From contig NZ_JAGHRO010000007.1 of assembly GCF_017743735.1 (NCBI RefSeq), forward strand, positions 1 to 64,000: a DNA stretch of 64,000 nucleotides. Reading direction: 5' to 3'. The notes beneath the pieces are model-generated. The model was not told where the DNA came from and did not search any database. It saw nothing but the letters and a program-made list of their open reading frames with translations. Below are positions 7,840-17,264 of this stretch, piece after piece. Position 1 is the first letter of the stretch. Every line of letters begins with the position of its first letter. Position numbers and translations under genes: made by a program. The stretch comes from Shimia sp. R9_2. GTDB lineage: Bacteria > Pseudomonadota > Alphaproteobacteria > Rhodobacterales > Rhodobacteraceae.

Positions 7840-9554
7840 ACCGTCCAGAAACCGGGCACAGCAAAGTCGCCTATCAGGTCATGTGGAACCGCTTGATCTC
7901 CGTCGTCGAAGAACAGGCACAAGCGCTGGTGCGCACAGCCTTTTCCACATCGGTGCGTGAGGCGGGCGACCTATCCGCCGGTGTCTACAACGCCGCCGGA
8001 GATATGCTCGCTCAGGCCGTCACCGGCACCCCGGGTCATGTGAACGCAATGGCAGATGCTGTGGGGCACTTTATCCGCCGCATCGGGCGCGACAACATGC
8101 GCGAAAGCGATGTTTACCTCACCAATGATCCCTGGGAGGGCACGGGCCACAAACACGACATCACGGTAGTCACCCCTTCGTTTTATGCAGGCCAGCTCAT
8201 CGGCTTCTTTGCCTGCACGGCCCATGTCACCGATATTGGCGGTCGTGGCTTTGGCGCAGATGCCAATGATGTCCACGAAGAAGGTCTCTATATCCCGATC
8301 ATGAAATTCGCCAATCGCGGCGAAGTCGATCAGACCTTGATCGCGCTCATTCGCGGCAATGTGCGCGAACCGGATCAGCTGGTCGGCGACATCTACGCTT
8401 TGGCCAATTGCAACGATATCGGCCACCGTCGCTTGATCGACATGGTGCAGGAGTTTGATCTGCCAGATCTGACCGGCATCTCGGATTTCATCCTGACCAA
8501 TTCGCGCAAAGCCACACTAGAGCGCATCAATGCCCTCGCCCCCGGCACCGCCTCCGGACATCTGCGCATCGACGGCTACGACAAACCGATTGATCTGCAC
8601 GTCACGCTGACCATCGAGAAAGACCGCATTGTCAGCGATTGGGGCGGCACGTCCGGCCTCGACAAAAAAGGCATCAACGTCCCTCTGGTCTACACCAAGG
8701 CCTACGCCTGCTACGCACTCAAATGCGCCATCGCGCCGGAAATCCCGAACAATGCCGCGTCTTTGGCTCCATTTGAAATCAGCGCGCCGGAAAACAGCAT
8801 TGTGAATGCCAAGTTCCCGGCCCCCGTGGCCCTGCGCCATGTGATTGGCCATATGGTGCCTGACACGGTTTACAACGCGCTCGACAAACTCCTGCCCGGT
8901 GTGGTTCCCGCCGAGGGCGCCGGGTGCCTGTGCAATTTCCAACTGTCCCTCCGGCCCCGAATGGACGCCCCTGCCCCGCCAGACGCCACACGCGCCGAAG
9001 TGCTCACTTTCAATTCCGGCGGCTCCGGTGCACGCCCGGCTCTGGATGGCATGAGCGCCACGGCCTTCCCATCCGGTGTAATGACCATGCCCGTGGAGGC
9101 CACCGAACAGGTCGGCCCGGTGATCATCTGGCGCAAAGAGCTGCGCCCGGACAGCGGCGGTGCCGGTCAGTATCGCGGCGGTCTCGGGCAATATATGGAC
9201 GTTGGTGCCCGCGAAGGACACGAATTTGATATTTCTCTGATGCTGGATCGTGTGGACCACCCGGCGCTTGGACGCCGCGACGGTCTTGCAGGAGGTGCAA
9301 CCACCATCCAACGCAATGACGGAACCCCGATCCCGGGAAAAGGCAAGCATTTCATCTCACACGGTGAAGTTGTACAAATGGCCTTCCCCGGCGGCGCAGG
9401 CTACGGTAACCCTCAGGCGCGCGATGCCGACATGGTGAAACGCGATCTGGCCCTTGGCTACATCACACCAGAGCACGCCGCACAGCACTACAACCTTTCG
9501 GCAGATGACATCGCCGAGGCCCTAGCGCGGGCAAAACTGGGGGACACTCTGTAA
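7836..9554 (+). CDS. Hydantoinase/oxoprolinase subunit B (HyuB family)
   Basis: 572 residues, typical of HyuB. Family segments are clear: FSTSVREAGDLSAGVYNAAGDMLAQAVTGTPGHVNAM near the N-terminus, YLTNDPWEGTGHKHDITVVTPSF, FGADANDVHEEGLYIPIMKF, and the C-terminal GGAGQYRGGLGQ with PGGAGYGNPQARD. It pairs with the preceding subunit A to form an ATP-dependent amidohydrolase or carboxylase complex. The FAD oxidoreductase ATG follows its TAA directly. No third small subunit of the acetone-carboxylase gamma type lies nearby, which argues against a standard acetone carboxylase. Confidence 0.88.
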   Translation: MNRPETGHSKVAYQVMWNRLISVVEEQAQALVRTAFSTSVREAGDLSAGVYNAAGDMLAQAVTGTPGHVNAMADAVGHFIRRIGRDNMRESDVYLTNDPWEGTGHKHDITVVTPSFYAGQLIGFFACTAHVTDIGGRGFGADANDVHEEGLYIPIMKFANRGEVDQTLIALIRGNVREPDQLVGDIYALANCNDIGHRRLIDMVQEFDLPDLTGISDFILTNSRKATLERINALAPGTASGHLRIDGYDKPIDLHVTLTIEKDRIVSDWGGTSGLDKKGINVPLVYTKAYACYALKCAIAPEIPNNAASLAPFEISAPENSIVNAKFPAPVALRHVIGHMVPDTVYNALDKLLPGVVPAEGAGCLCNFQLSLRPRMDAPAPPDATRAEVLTFNSGGSGARPALDGMSATAFPSGVMTMPVEATEQVGPVIIWRKELRPDSGGAGQYRGGLGQYMDVGAREGHEFDISLMLDRVDHPALGRRDGLAGGATTIQRNDGTPIPGKGKHFISHGEVVQMAFPGGAGYGNPQARDADMVKRDLALGYITPEHAAQHYNLSADDIAEALARAKLGDTL

Positions 9555-10772
9555 ATGGCAGCAAGCACTTGGGCGACCAAACCGACCAAAAACTCATATG
9601 ATGTGGTGATCATCGGGGGCGCCATCATGGGGTCTTCAACCGCATGGTTCCTCTCTGACAATCCGGATTTCACCGGCTCGGTGCTCGTGGTTGAAAAGGA
9701 CCCAAGCTACGAGTTCAGCTCTACGGCCCACACCAATTCCTGCATGCGTCAGCAGTTCTCCAATCAGCTGAACGTCGAGATTTCACAATTCGCGGCTGAT
9801 TTTGTAAAGAACCTGCGCAGCTACATGGGCGGGGATGATCGCGTTCCTGCACTCGACATTCAGAGCTACGGCTATCTCTATCTCGCCGACAATGACGCCT
9901 TTGCCCAAACACTGCGCGAAAACCAGAAAATCCAACGCGCCGCAGGTGCTGAAACCGAGCTGCTCACAGCCGAAGAGATTGCCGCACGCTACCCGTTTTA
10001 CAACGTCGAAGACATCAAACTCGGCTCCATCAACACCAAAGATGAAGGCTATTGGGATGGCGGCGTGGTGTTTGACTGGTTCCGCCGCTCAGCACGTGAA
10101 CGCGGCGTGGAATATGTGCAGGGTGAAGTTGTCGCCATGGCACGCGAAGCAGGCAAAATCACATCCGTGACGCTGGCCTCCGGCGATGTGATCTCATGTG
10201 GTCAGGTTGTCAACGCTTCAGGGCCGCGCGCCGCGCGCACCGCTGAAATGGCAGGCATCGCGCTCCCGGTTGAGCCACGCAAGCGCTTCACCTGGATTTT
10301 CTCCGCAGAACAGCCTCTGCCAATGGAACTGCCGCTCACAATCGATCCAAGCGGGGTTCACTTCCGCCAAGATGGCCCAGAGACCTATCTCGCAGGCTGC
10401 GCTGCCGACCCTGACCCAGCCGTTGCCTATGATGACTTCCACATGGATCACAACCGCTGGCAGGATCATGTCTGGCCGATCATTGCCACCCGCATCCCCC
10501 AGTTTGAGGCCATCAAAGTGGTTACCGAGTGGGCCGGGCACTACGCCTTTAACACGCTGGATCAAAACGCCATTCTCGGCCCCCATCCAGAAATCAGCAA
10601 CTTCCTTTTCCAAAACGGTTTCTCCGGCCACGGGCTACAGCAAAGCCCCGCAATGGGCCGCGCCATGGCGGAATGGCTCACCTACGGCGAATACCGCGCT
10701 CTGGACATGTCGCCTTTTGCGTTTGAACGTGTGCTCACCAACACACCAATCGTCGAAAAGGCCGTGATCTGA
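9555..10772 (+). CDS. FAD-dependent oxidoreductase (DAO/glycine oxidase-like family)
   Basis: 405 residues. The N-terminal dinucleotide-binding fold is YDVVIIGGAIMGSSTAWFL (residues 15-33), followed by the acidic end of strand 2 (VLVVEKD), and a C-terminal FAD segment NGFSGHGLQQSPAMGRAMAEWL. This is the pattern of the D-amino-acid oxidase/sarcosine oxidase family, which oxidises amines or N-methyl amino acids, usually to an imine with release of aldehyde or keto acid. There is no signal peptide, so it is cytoplasmic. Its position after HyuAB suggests it acts on the ring-opened amine product. This is inference. Confidence 0.85.
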   Translation: MAASTWATKPTKNSYDVVIIGGAIMGSSTAWFLSDNPDFTGSVLVVEKDPSYEFSSTAHTNSCMRQQFSNQLNVEISQFAADFVKNLRSYMGGDDRVPALDIQSYGYLYLADNDAFAQTLRENQKIQRAAGAETELLTAEEIAARYPFYNVEDIKLGSINTKDEGYWDGGVVFDWFRRSARERGVEYVQGEVVAMAREAGKITSVTLASGDVISCGQVVNASGPRAARTAEMAGIALPVEPRKRFTWIFSAEQPLPMELPLTIDPSGVHFRQDGPETYLAGCAADPDPAVAYDDFHMDHNRWQDHVWPIIATRIPQFEAIKVVTEWAGHYAFNTLDQNAILGPHPEISNFLFQNGFSGHGLQQSPAMGRAMAEWLTYGEYRALDMSPFAFERVLTNTPIVEKAVI

Positions 10773-11548
10773 TGGTAGCTCCCAATCCCTTCCTCGCCGA
10801 AATTCGCGCAGGCAATGCGCAAATCGGCATCTGGCTCAGCATGGCCAACGCACAGGCCACAGAAATCGTGGCGCATTCCGGCTATGACTGGGCGCTCATT
10901 GATATGGAGCATTCCCCCAATGAGCTTTCCACAGTGATGGATCAGCTGCGGGTGCTGGAAGGATTTGAGACCACAGCACTTGTCCGCCCGGATTGGAACG
11001 ACCCCGTGAAGGTCAAGCGCCTGCTTGATATGGGCGCGCCCGGATTGCTTTTTCCCATGGTCAACACCGTCGAAGAGGCAGAGGCTGCTGTTGCGGCCAC
11101 GCGCTATCCGCCGCGCGGCGTGCGCGGTGTGGGCGGCACAACCCGCGCCACCGCCTATGGCCGGGATAAGAGCTATTTTGCTGAGGTCGAAAGCCAAACT
11201 GCGGTGCTTGTGCAGGTCGAAACCCTTGAAGCGCTGGACAACATCGAAGCCATTGCCGCCGTTGACGGTGTGGACGGGATCTTCTTTGGCCCGGCTGACA
11301 TCGCCGCAGATATGGGCCATCTCGGTCAGCCGATGCATGATCAGGTTTGGGCAAAAATCCTGCCCGCCGCCATGCGCCTGATTGGCAAGAAGATCCCGGT
11401 TGGCACTGTGATCTCTGATATGGCCTTTGCCCGCCGCCTGCTTGGCGCAGGCTTCACCTTTGTCGCCTGCGGATCTGACACGGGCCTTCTTGCCCAGGCC
11501 GCAGACCAGCGGCTCGCCGACCTCAAAGCTCCAAACACAGGATCCTGA
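10772..11548 (+). CDS. HpcH/HpaI family class II aldolase
   Basis: 258 residues forming a TIM barrel of the HpcH/HpaI (2-keto-3-deoxy-aldarate type) aldolase family. Readable motifs are WALIDMEHSPNEL, GAPGLLFPMVNTVEEAEAAV, YPPRGVRGVGG, VQVETLEALDNIEAIAAVDGVDGIFFGPADIA (metal-binding Glu and Asp) and VACGSDTGLL. Members cleave a 2-keto-4-hydroxy acid to pyruvate plus an aldehyde using a divalent metal. Such an aldehyde could be the substrate of the aldehyde dehydrogenase at 1-1201. The start overlaps the previous stop (TGATG). Confidence 0.87.
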   Translation: MVAPNPFLAEIRAGNAQIGIWLSMANAQATEIVAHSGYDWALIDMEHSPNELSTVMDQLRVLEGFETTALVRPDWNDPVKVKRLLDMGAPGLLFPMVNTVEEAEAAVAATRYPPRGVRGVGGTTRATAYGRDKSYFAEVESQTAVLVQVETLEALDNIEAIAAVDGVDGIFFGPADIAADMGHLGQPMHDQVWAKILPAAMRLIGKKIPVGTVISDMAFARRLLGAGFTFVACGSDTGLLAQAADQRLADLKAPNTGS

Positions 11549-11550
11549 CC

Positions 11551-12387
11551 ATGAAAAAGCTCGTCCTCACCGGTGCCGCTGGCCGCCTAGGCTCCTATCT
11601 GCGCGAACCGCTCAGCAAAATGGCGGACGAGCTTGTCTCCACCGATATCGCCGAGGACATCGGAACCCTATACCCCGGCGAGAGCTACATGCAGGCCGAT
11701 CTTGCCTCTCTGGAGCAAATCGGCGCAGTTTTGGAAGGCGCTGATATGGTTGTCCATTTTGGCGCAATCGTGGATGAAGCCCCTTTTGATGAGATCCTCG
11801 GCCCTAACATCATCGGTGCCTACAACGTCTGGGAAGCCGCCCATCGGCACGGCGTGCGGCGCGTGGTTTACGCCAGCTCGGTTCATGCGGTTGGCATGTA
11901 CCCGTCCGCCGATTGCATTGGCATTGATGCCCCCCACCGCCCCGACAGCTTCTACGGTCTCGCCAAGTGCTTCGCCGAAGACCTCGGACGCCTCTATTGG
12001 GAGAAACGCGGGCTGGAAAGCGTGCACATGCGCATCTTCTCCTGCGCAAAAGTGGTCAGCACCCGCTCCCTCGCGACATGGCTCAGCTATGACGACCTGA
12101 TCAGGCTAGTGACCCGTGCAATTGACACGCCCACAACGGGCTTCTCCATCGTGTACGGCATCTCCAACAACGACCGCATGCCCGTCAACAACGCCGGCGC
12201 GTCCCACCTTGGGTATCGGCCACAGGACAATGCCGAACAATTTGCGCCCGAAATCCTCGCTGCCGCGCCACCTGCGGACCCAAGCGATCCGGCTCAGATG
12301 TGCATTGGCGGCCCGTTCACCACCATTGAGCTAGGGGAAAGCGGGCTGGCGAAAATGACCATCGTGGATGACCGCAAAAAACTCTAA
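11551..12387 (+). CDS. Uronate dehydrogenase-like NAD-dependent epimerase/dehydratase
   Basis: 278 residues, short-chain dehydrogenase extended family. GAAGRLGSYLREPL gives the NAD-binding glycine motif, YASSVHAVGMYPSADC the catalytic Ser region and YGLAKCFAEDLGRLYWEKRG the YxxxK pair. The run HMRIFSC...RSLATWLSYDDLIRLV and the tail with GYRPQDNAEQF closely resemble bacterial uronate dehydrogenases, which oxidise galacturonate or glucuronate to the aldarolactone. This differs from the usual UDP-sugar epimerases. It is the last gene of the operon and is followed by a terminator. Whether the substrate is a uronate is not certain. Confidence 0.75.
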   Translation: MKKLVLTGAAGRLGSYLREPLSKMADELVSTDIAEDIGTLYPGESYMQADLASLEQIGAVLEGADMVVHFGAIVDEAPFDEILGPNIIGAYNVWEAAHRHGVRRVVYASSVHAVGMYPSADCIGIDAPHRPDSFYGLAKCFAEDLGRLYWEKRGLESVHMRIFSCAKVVSTRSLATWLSYDDLIRLVTRAIDTPTTGFSIVYGISNNDRMPVNNAGASHLGYRPQDNAEQFAPEILAAAPPADPSDPAQMCIGGPFTTIELGESGLAKMTIVDDRKKL

Positions 12388-12395
12388 CAACAACG

Positions 12396-12418
12396 AAGGG
12401 CGCATCTCGCGCCCTTTT
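12396..12418. terminator. Rho-independent terminator between convergent genes
   Basis: AAGGGCGC (12396-12403), loop ATCTC, then GCGCCCTT (12409-12416) with trailing T residues on the + strand. It ends the HyuAB operon and, read the other way, faces the end of the chemotaxis gene. Confidence 0.85.
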
Positions 12419-12451
12419 GTATTCCCAATCTGCGTTGATGCTTAAATAGCG

Positions 12452-13888
12452 CTAAGCGGCTCTTATGCTTGCAAAAATCTCTACAGGCATTTCTTCATGT
12501 GACATGCGGGTCTCAAACCCTTTCACCATGTCTGCCACCTGTGATGTGTCGCGCCGCATATTGTCCACCACGGCGACCACCTCTTCCACCAGCGCAGCGT
12601 TCTGCTGTGTGGCCTCATCCAGAAGCCCCAGGCCCTGCGCGATCTCCGAAAGCCCGTCTGACTGGGCACTGGTCGATTGCGCGACTTCAGAGCTTAGCGC
12701 TGAGACATTTTCCACGTCTTCCACGATTTCTTCGAGCACATGCCCCGCTCTGTCCACCAGCGTCACACCAGTCTCAACCAGCTCTGACGATGTCTTGATC
12801 AACTCGCTGATCTCTTTCGCCGCATCCCCTGCCTTCTGCGCAAGCCCGCGCACTTCAGAGGCCACAACCGCAAAGCCGCGCCCCGCGTCTCCCGCACGCG
12901 CCGCTTCAACACCGGCGTTCAAGGCCAAGAGGTTCGTCTGAAAGGCGATGTCATCAATCACACCTGTGATTTGGGAAATCTGGGCCGAGCTCTGGGCAAT
13001 TTCCTGCATCTTGCCGACCGTCTCCCCCATCACTTCCTGACCGGTTTTGGCCTGCGCATGGGTTTGACGCATCATCACATCAGTCTTTTGCGTCGCCTCA
13101 GAAGACGATTGCAGCCGCGTGCTGATCTCCGAGATGGACGACGCGGTACGCTCGAGCGTCGCAGCCTGCGTTTCCGTGCGCCGCGCCAGATCGCCCGCGC
13201 TGGAATTCATTTCTGACGCGGTCAGGTTCAGGTCATCTGTTGCGTATTTGATGGTCTTCATCACCGACCGCAGCCCGCGCTGCAGCTCATTAAACGCCAC
13301 CCGAAGCCCGTCAAAGGCTTCCGGGAATTCACTCTCGTCCGGAGCAGGAATGTCTTCTGACAAATCCTTACGCGCCACCCGCTGCATTCCCGCCTCAAGA
13401 TAGGCAAATGCCTGCGTCTGCTGTTTTTTTTTCGCAACGGTATAAGCCGCCGCTGCCGCCGCCTGATCCATCTGCATGATGTACAACAAGAGGGCTGCCC
13501 GCTTGGCGAGACGCTTTTTGCCGCCCCCAAAAATCATCAGGCCTGCCTTTTGGATCAAGACTTTTTGCAAATAGGACGATGCCCGCGCATGCGCCGCCAA
13601 GTAAGCGTCAAGGCTCAGCCCCATTTGCTCAAAATGCAGGGCGCACAGTCGCTCTACAGACGTTGCAAAAGAGGCCTCGGCATCTTTGCTAAACAAGCGC
13701 TGCCAATGGTCTTTCATGGCCGCTTTGGCCGCCGCAATCACGGTCAATTCCGCATCGGTCTGGCGATAGAAAATCTCAAGCGCTGCATCCCACTCAGGCG
13801 CCAACTTGGCACCAATGCTTTCCAGCAGAGCCAGATCATCCTTATCCAAACGCATATTTGTTGTGAATTCTTCCAACGCGTTGGCCAT
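12452..13888 (-). CDS. Globin-coupled methyl-accepting chemotaxis transducer (HemAT-like, soluble)
   Basis: 478 residues. The N-terminal 170 residues match the protoglobin/globin-coupled sensor fold: KDHWQRLF near 60-66, then [17 protein letters not shown], with His85 at the proximal haem-ligand position. A linker (about 170-215) leads to a methyl-accepting signalling domain whose hairpin tip is [37 protein letters not shown] (residues about 310-345). There is no transmembrane segment and no periplasmic domain, so it is a cytoplasmic haem-based sensor, probably for oxygen. It stands alone between terminators, with no che genes near. Confidence 0.88.
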   Translation of the reverse strand: MANALEEFTTNMRLDKDDLALLESIGAKLAPEWDAALEIFYRQTDAELTVIAAAKAAMKDHWQRLFSKDAEASFATSVERLCALHFEQMGLSLDAYLAAHARASSYLQKVLIQKAGLMIFGGGKKRLAKRAALLLYIMQMDQAAAAAAYTVAKKKQQTQAFAYLEAGMQRVARKDLSEDIPAPDESEFPEAFDGLRVAFNELQRGLRSVMKTIKYATDDLNLTASEMNSSAGDLARRTETQAATLERTASSISEISTRLQSSSEATQKTDVMMRQTHAQAKTGQEVMGETVGKMQEIAQSSAQISQITGVIDDIAFQTNLLALNAGVEAARAGDAGRGFAVVASEVRGLAQKAGDAAKEISELIKTSSELVETGVTLVDRAGHVLEEIVEDVENVSALSSEVAQSTSAQSDGLSEIAQGLGLLDEATQQNAALVEEVVAVVDNMRRDTSQVADMVKGFETRMSHEEMPVEIFASIRAA

Positions 13889-14022
13889 ATCGGCGAGCCC
13901 CTTCTTCCCGGACGCTTTTTCTCTTCTCTCTCAGTAGAAGAGAGTTGGTTAACAGAAACCTTAACCAAACCGAAAAGAGGGAGAGCTGGGCAAAAAATCG
14001 CAAATGCAATAAAGGCGCTGCA

Positions 14023-14059
14023 ATAAAAAACACCGCCTGCAAAAGCTGCAAGCGGTGTT
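14023..14059 (-). terminator. Rho-independent terminator of apbE
   Basis: On the minus strand AACACCGC (14059-14052) pairs with GCGGTGTT (14036-14029) and is followed by a run of T residues (14030-14025). It lies about 30 bp after the apbE stop. Confidence 0.85.
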
Positions 14060-14091
14060 CTGAAATCTCAGTCTTCGCAGACGAGTGTCTC

Positions 14092-14991
14092 TTAAGCGGT
14101 GGTCTCGATGCGCGCGCCGGCAAACTGGGCCACCATGGCATGTGCGGTGGCTTCATCCACGAGGCACAGCGCTGTGGACAGGCCGTCGGCAACTGCTGCG
14201 GATGGCGCAGACACAGATGCCAGCTCAAGCGCGCCTTCCTGGCCGTCGGGGCGGAAGATATGTGCGTCGCTGCCGGAGAGAACGGTCGCCATCGGTGCAG
14301 AGGTTGCCAGCGCGCGGTCGGTCAGCTTGACACGTGCAACAACGTCGCCCGCCGGAGTGCTCACGCCTGCGGTCCACTTGGCGCCATCTGCGCGGTGACC
14401 CAGCGCTGCAACTTCGCCCATATCCAGCAGAACGTCTTTCAGGCCAGCATCGCGCAGGATCGCGGCAACACGGTCGGTCACATAGCCCTGTGCCACACCG
14501 TTCAGCGTAAGCGCCATGCCTTCTGCGCCAAAACGCACTTCATTGGCGTCAAAGGCAACCTTGTCCCAGCCAACACGTGCCTTGGCATCGGTCACATCGC
14601 CCTGACCACCTTTCGCCAGCCAAAGCGGCTGAACGGTTGGGTCAAACGCGCCACCGCTGGCTTTGTTCAGCGCATCGCTCAGCTCAAGAACGTTCAGCAG
14701 ATCAGCGGAAGGCGCGGAAAGCACACCGTCACGGTTCAGCTGGGTCAGCTCGCTGTCACGGTACAGTGAGAAGATGCCTTCAAGACGATCAAGCTCTGCG
14801 GTGACAGCTGCCACGATCGGCGCGGCTTGCACTTCGGTCAGGCCGACCAGAGACATCTGAGCAGGCGCGCCCAGCGCCACACCCTGCCATTTGGCGGTTT
14901 CGGTAACGGTAGCAGCGTGGCTCAGGCCAGCAGGCACAGCAGCACTGGCTGCGGCGATGGTCAGAAAACGGCGGCGATGCATCCGGGTCAT
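14092..14991 (-). CDS. apbE: FAD:protein FMN transferase ApbE
   Basis: 299 residues. The N-terminus MTRMHRRRFLTIAAASAAVPAGLSHA looks like a twin-arginine signal with an AXA-type cleavage site, placing the enzyme in the periplasm. The ApbE fold is shown by LGAPAQMSLVG, LDRLEGIFSLYRDSELTQLNR, GGAFDPTVQPLW, LNGVAQGYVTDRVAAILRDAG and LLDMGEVAALG near the FAD and Mg2+ sites. ApbE transfers FMN from FAD onto Thr of target proteins such as NqrB, NqrC and RnfG. NqrB/NqrC are encoded at the right end of this window, so they are plausible clients although unlinked. The GGAGA before the ATG supports the start. Confidence 0.9.
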   Translation of the reverse strand: MTRMHRRRFLTIAAASAAVPAGLSHAATVTETAKWQGVALGAPAQMSLVGLTEVQAAPIVAAVTAELDRLEGIFSLYRDSELTQLNRDGVLSAPSADLLNVLELSDALNKASGGAFDPTVQPLWLAKGGQGDVTDAKARVGWDKVAFDANEVRFGAEGMALTLNGVAQGYVTDRVAAILRDAGLKDVLLDMGEVAALGHRADGAKWTAGVSTPAGDVVARVKLTDRALATSAPMATVLSGSDAHIFRPDGQEGALELASVSAPSAAVADGLSTALCLVDEATAHAMVAQFAGARIETTA

Positions 14992-15265
14992 GAAAAGGTC
15001 TCCAGAATCGGGTCAAAATCGAGGTGCGCCATGCGCGGTTGGCGGGGGCATATCATCCAATTCCCGGACTGCCCACCCCACCAACCCGCAAAATTCGCGG
15101 GAAAACGGCCTTCTTGGCCGCTTTCGTCGGATAATGTAGAATATTAAAGCAAAGGTATAGATGCTGAATGAAAACAAGCAGACGACTGCACGCTCTTCAA
15201 TAAGAGGCTGCTCTGCCTAGTCAGGCATGCAATGCACAGCATCTGCTGCTTAGTCAGGGAAAAAC

Positions 15266-16093
15266 ATGCCCAACCAAAGCACCTTCGAAGACATGGAGTT
15301 TAAGGGTTGGACAGACCCCAAGATCGCACGCGGCTACGCCGACGGTTTCGCCACAGCCACCCGATTGACTGCGCGCCATCTTGCGGCTTCGGTTGCGGCT
15401 GGACCTGACACACATATTCTCGATCTTTGCACCGGTCACGGTATTGTTGCCGCTGAACTCCTCGCAGCCAGAGCATCCGTCGTGGCGCTGGATTTTTCTG
15501 AAGCCATGCTTGCACTCGCCAAAGAAACTGCGCCCGGCGCAACCTTTGTCCGAGGCAACGCAATGGAGATGGCGTTTTCCGATCACTCCTTTGACGCGGT
15601 CACTGTCGGTTTCGGGGTTCCCCATTTCCCCGACCCGGCGCGCGGCTTTGCAGAGATCGCGCGCGTTCTCAGACCCGGCGGTCGCCTCGCGTTCTCGATC
15701 TGGTGCGGCCAAGGTTCTGCAGGTGCCTTCGGGTGGTTGTTTGACGCTTATGGCCGATTGGCCGACACTTCCATCAAACTGCCTGACGGCCCAGACGCCC
15801 ACCAATTCACCGATCATGGCCTGGTCAGAGAAACGCTGGAAGCGGCAGGCTTTGAAGACATCACATCACAAGATGTTCCTTCAGAGCTGTTGGTAAAATC
15901 GCCCACGGATCTGTTTGACGTTTTCGACAAAGGGGCCGTGCGCGCCGCGGTGCTCTTGAGCGAACAATCCGAAGACACCCGCAACGCCATTCGAGCCACA
16001 CTTGCAGAACGCGTCCAGATGCTGGGCCGGCACGAGGCCGATGGATACCATGTCCAAGCCCCCTGTGTGATGGTCTCGGCCACCCGCTGTTGA
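15266..16093 (+). CDS. Class I SAM-dependent methyltransferase (UbiE/Methyltransf_11-like)
   Basis: 275 residues. SAM-binding motif I is HILDLCTGHGIVAAELLA (about residues 49-66), followed by VVALDFSEAMLALAKE (motif post I), FVRGNAMEMAFSDHSFDAVTVGFGVPHF and the UbiE-like VLRPGGRLAFSIW. It methylates an unknown small molecule in the cytoplasm. It is monocistronic, 275 bp from apbE (divergent) and convergent with the ABC ATPase gene. The upstream 14992-15265 region holds only short inverted repeats (for example 15214-15227) and presumably the two promoters. Confidence 0.85.
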   Translation: MPNQSTFEDMEFKGWTDPKIARGYADGFATATRLTARHLAASVAAGPDTHILDLCTGHGIVAAELLAARASVVALDFSEAMLALAKETAPGATFVRGNAMEMAFSDHSFDAVTVGFGVPHFPDPARGFAEIARVLRPGGRLAFSIWCGQGSAGAFGWLFDAYGRLADTSIKLPDGPDAHQFTDHGLVRETLEAAGFEDITSQDVPSELLVKSPTDLFDVFDKGAVRAAVLLSEQSEDTRNAIRATLAERVQMLGRHEADGYHVQAPCVMVSATRC

Positions 16094-16145
16094 CACCAGC
16101 GATGAGCCGCCACGCCCTAATTGGTTAACGCGAAAATCCACCGCC

Positions 16146-16178
16146 GCGATAACGTCGCAATACCGACGCGATACAGAC
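16146..16178 (+). repeat. 11-bp tandem repeat, locus A (3 units)
   Basis: Three head-to-tail 11-mers: GCGATAACGTC, GCAATACCGAC, GCGATACAGAC. They lie in the 109-bp gap between convergent genes. The same 11-bp family recurs at 30529-30572 and 48235-48278, in the same strand orientation. Confidence 0.75.
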
Positions 16179-16202
16179 CCTCCATTTTGGCAAGTGTTAA
16201 CG

Positions 16203-17264
16203 CTAATCACCTACCCGCTGACCGTCGCCATCAAAGAAATGACACGCCGCTTCTGGGAAGCTCAGCCCCACCTGATCTCCGACACCATGAGGCACATCCC
16301 CACCTGTCACGCGCACTACAATCTTCTCTTCCTGACCAACGTCCAGAATAAGGAACATGTCCGCACCGAGGTATTCGACCACCTCAATGGTGCCATCACA
16401 CTGACCAGCGCCCGTCGCGCAAACCTCAATGTGTTCAGGGCGCACGCCGACCTTGGCCGCCGCTTTGGCTTTGCCAAAGGGTCCGCTGCCAGCGATCGCC
16501 AACTGATACTGTGCATCTCCTGCGGCGGCGCGGCAGTCCAGAATGTTCATTTTCGGACTACCGATGAACTGCGCCACGAACAAATTCCCAGGCTTTTCAT
16601 AGAGTTCGCGCGGGGTGCCCACCTGCGCGATATGTCCATACTCCAGCACCACAATGCGATCCGCCAGCGTCATCGCTTCGACCTGATCATGGGTCACATA
16701 GATCATCGTACGCTTCAGACTTTGGTGCAGCTTGGCGATCTCATAGCGCATCTCGACCCGCAGAGCAGCGTCAAGGTTTGACAATGGCTCATCAAACAAA
16801 AAGGCTGTTGGATCCCGAACAATCGAACGTCCAATCGCAACCCGCTGTCGCTGCCCCCCAGAGAGGTCTTTCGGGCGCCGCTCGAGATAATCTGTAAGCT
16901 TCAGGATCTCTGCCGCCTGCCCAACCTGACGCGCGATTTCATCCCTGCTAACTCCCGCTACTTTCAGGGAAAAACCCATATTCTCGGCAACGGTCAGATG
17001 CGGATAAAGCGCATAAGACTGAAACACCATGGTCAGACCACGCTTGCTTGGCGGATGATCGGTGACATCATTTCCATCGATCTCCAGCGCGCCGCGACTG
17101 ATATCCTCCAGGCCACCAATCATGCGCAGCAAAGTCGACTTGCCGCAGCCTGACGGCCCCACGAAAACCACGAACTCACCGTCCTGAATGTCCAGATCGA
17201 TCCCTTTGATGACCTGAATGTCACCAAACCACTTTTCTACAGCTTTTAGATGGATACTCCCCAT
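16203..17264 (-). CDS. Sugar ABC transporter ATP-binding protein (MalK/UgpC family)
   Basis: 353 residues from the ATG at 17264 ([21 protein letters not shown]); an upstream in-frame ATG would run into the preceding gene and has no ribosome site, while GGGGAGAG precedes this one. Walker A is GPSGCGKST, the signature [19 protein letters not shown], Walker [12 protein letters not shown] and the switch His [10 protein letters not shown]. The C-terminal 120 residues form the TOBE/OB regulatory domain of the MalK group. It powers the importer encoded upstream; the preceding stop overlaps this start by one base (TGATG). Confidence 0.92.
   Translation of the reverse strand: MGSIHLKAVEKWFGDIQVIKGIDLDIQDGEFVVFVGPSGCGKSTLLRMIGGLEDISRGALEIDGNDVTDHPPSKRGLTMVFQSYALYPHLTVAENMGFSLKVAGVSRDEIARQVGQAAEILKLTDYLERRPKDLSGGQRQRVAIGRSIVRDPTAFLFDEPLSNLDAALRVEMRYEIAKLHQSLKRTMIYVTHDQVEAMTLADRIVVLEYGHIAQVGTPRELYEKPGNLFVAQFIGSPKMNILDCRAAAGDAQYQLAIAGSGPFGKAKAAAKVGVRPEHIEVCATGAGQCDGTIEVVEYLGADMFLILDVGQEEKIVVRVTGGDVPHGVGDQVGLSFPEAACHFFDGDGQRVGD

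Noticed and set aside
5752..9554. HyuA/HyuB as acetone carboxylase
   Set aside because: No gamma subunit gene nearby, and the partner genes are not those of acetone carboxylase operons; kept as the generic HyuAB family.
15105..15121. Hairpin CGGCC-TTCTT-GGCCG considered as terminator
   Set aside because: No gene ends on either side in a suitable orientation, and the T run is poor; it may be chance.
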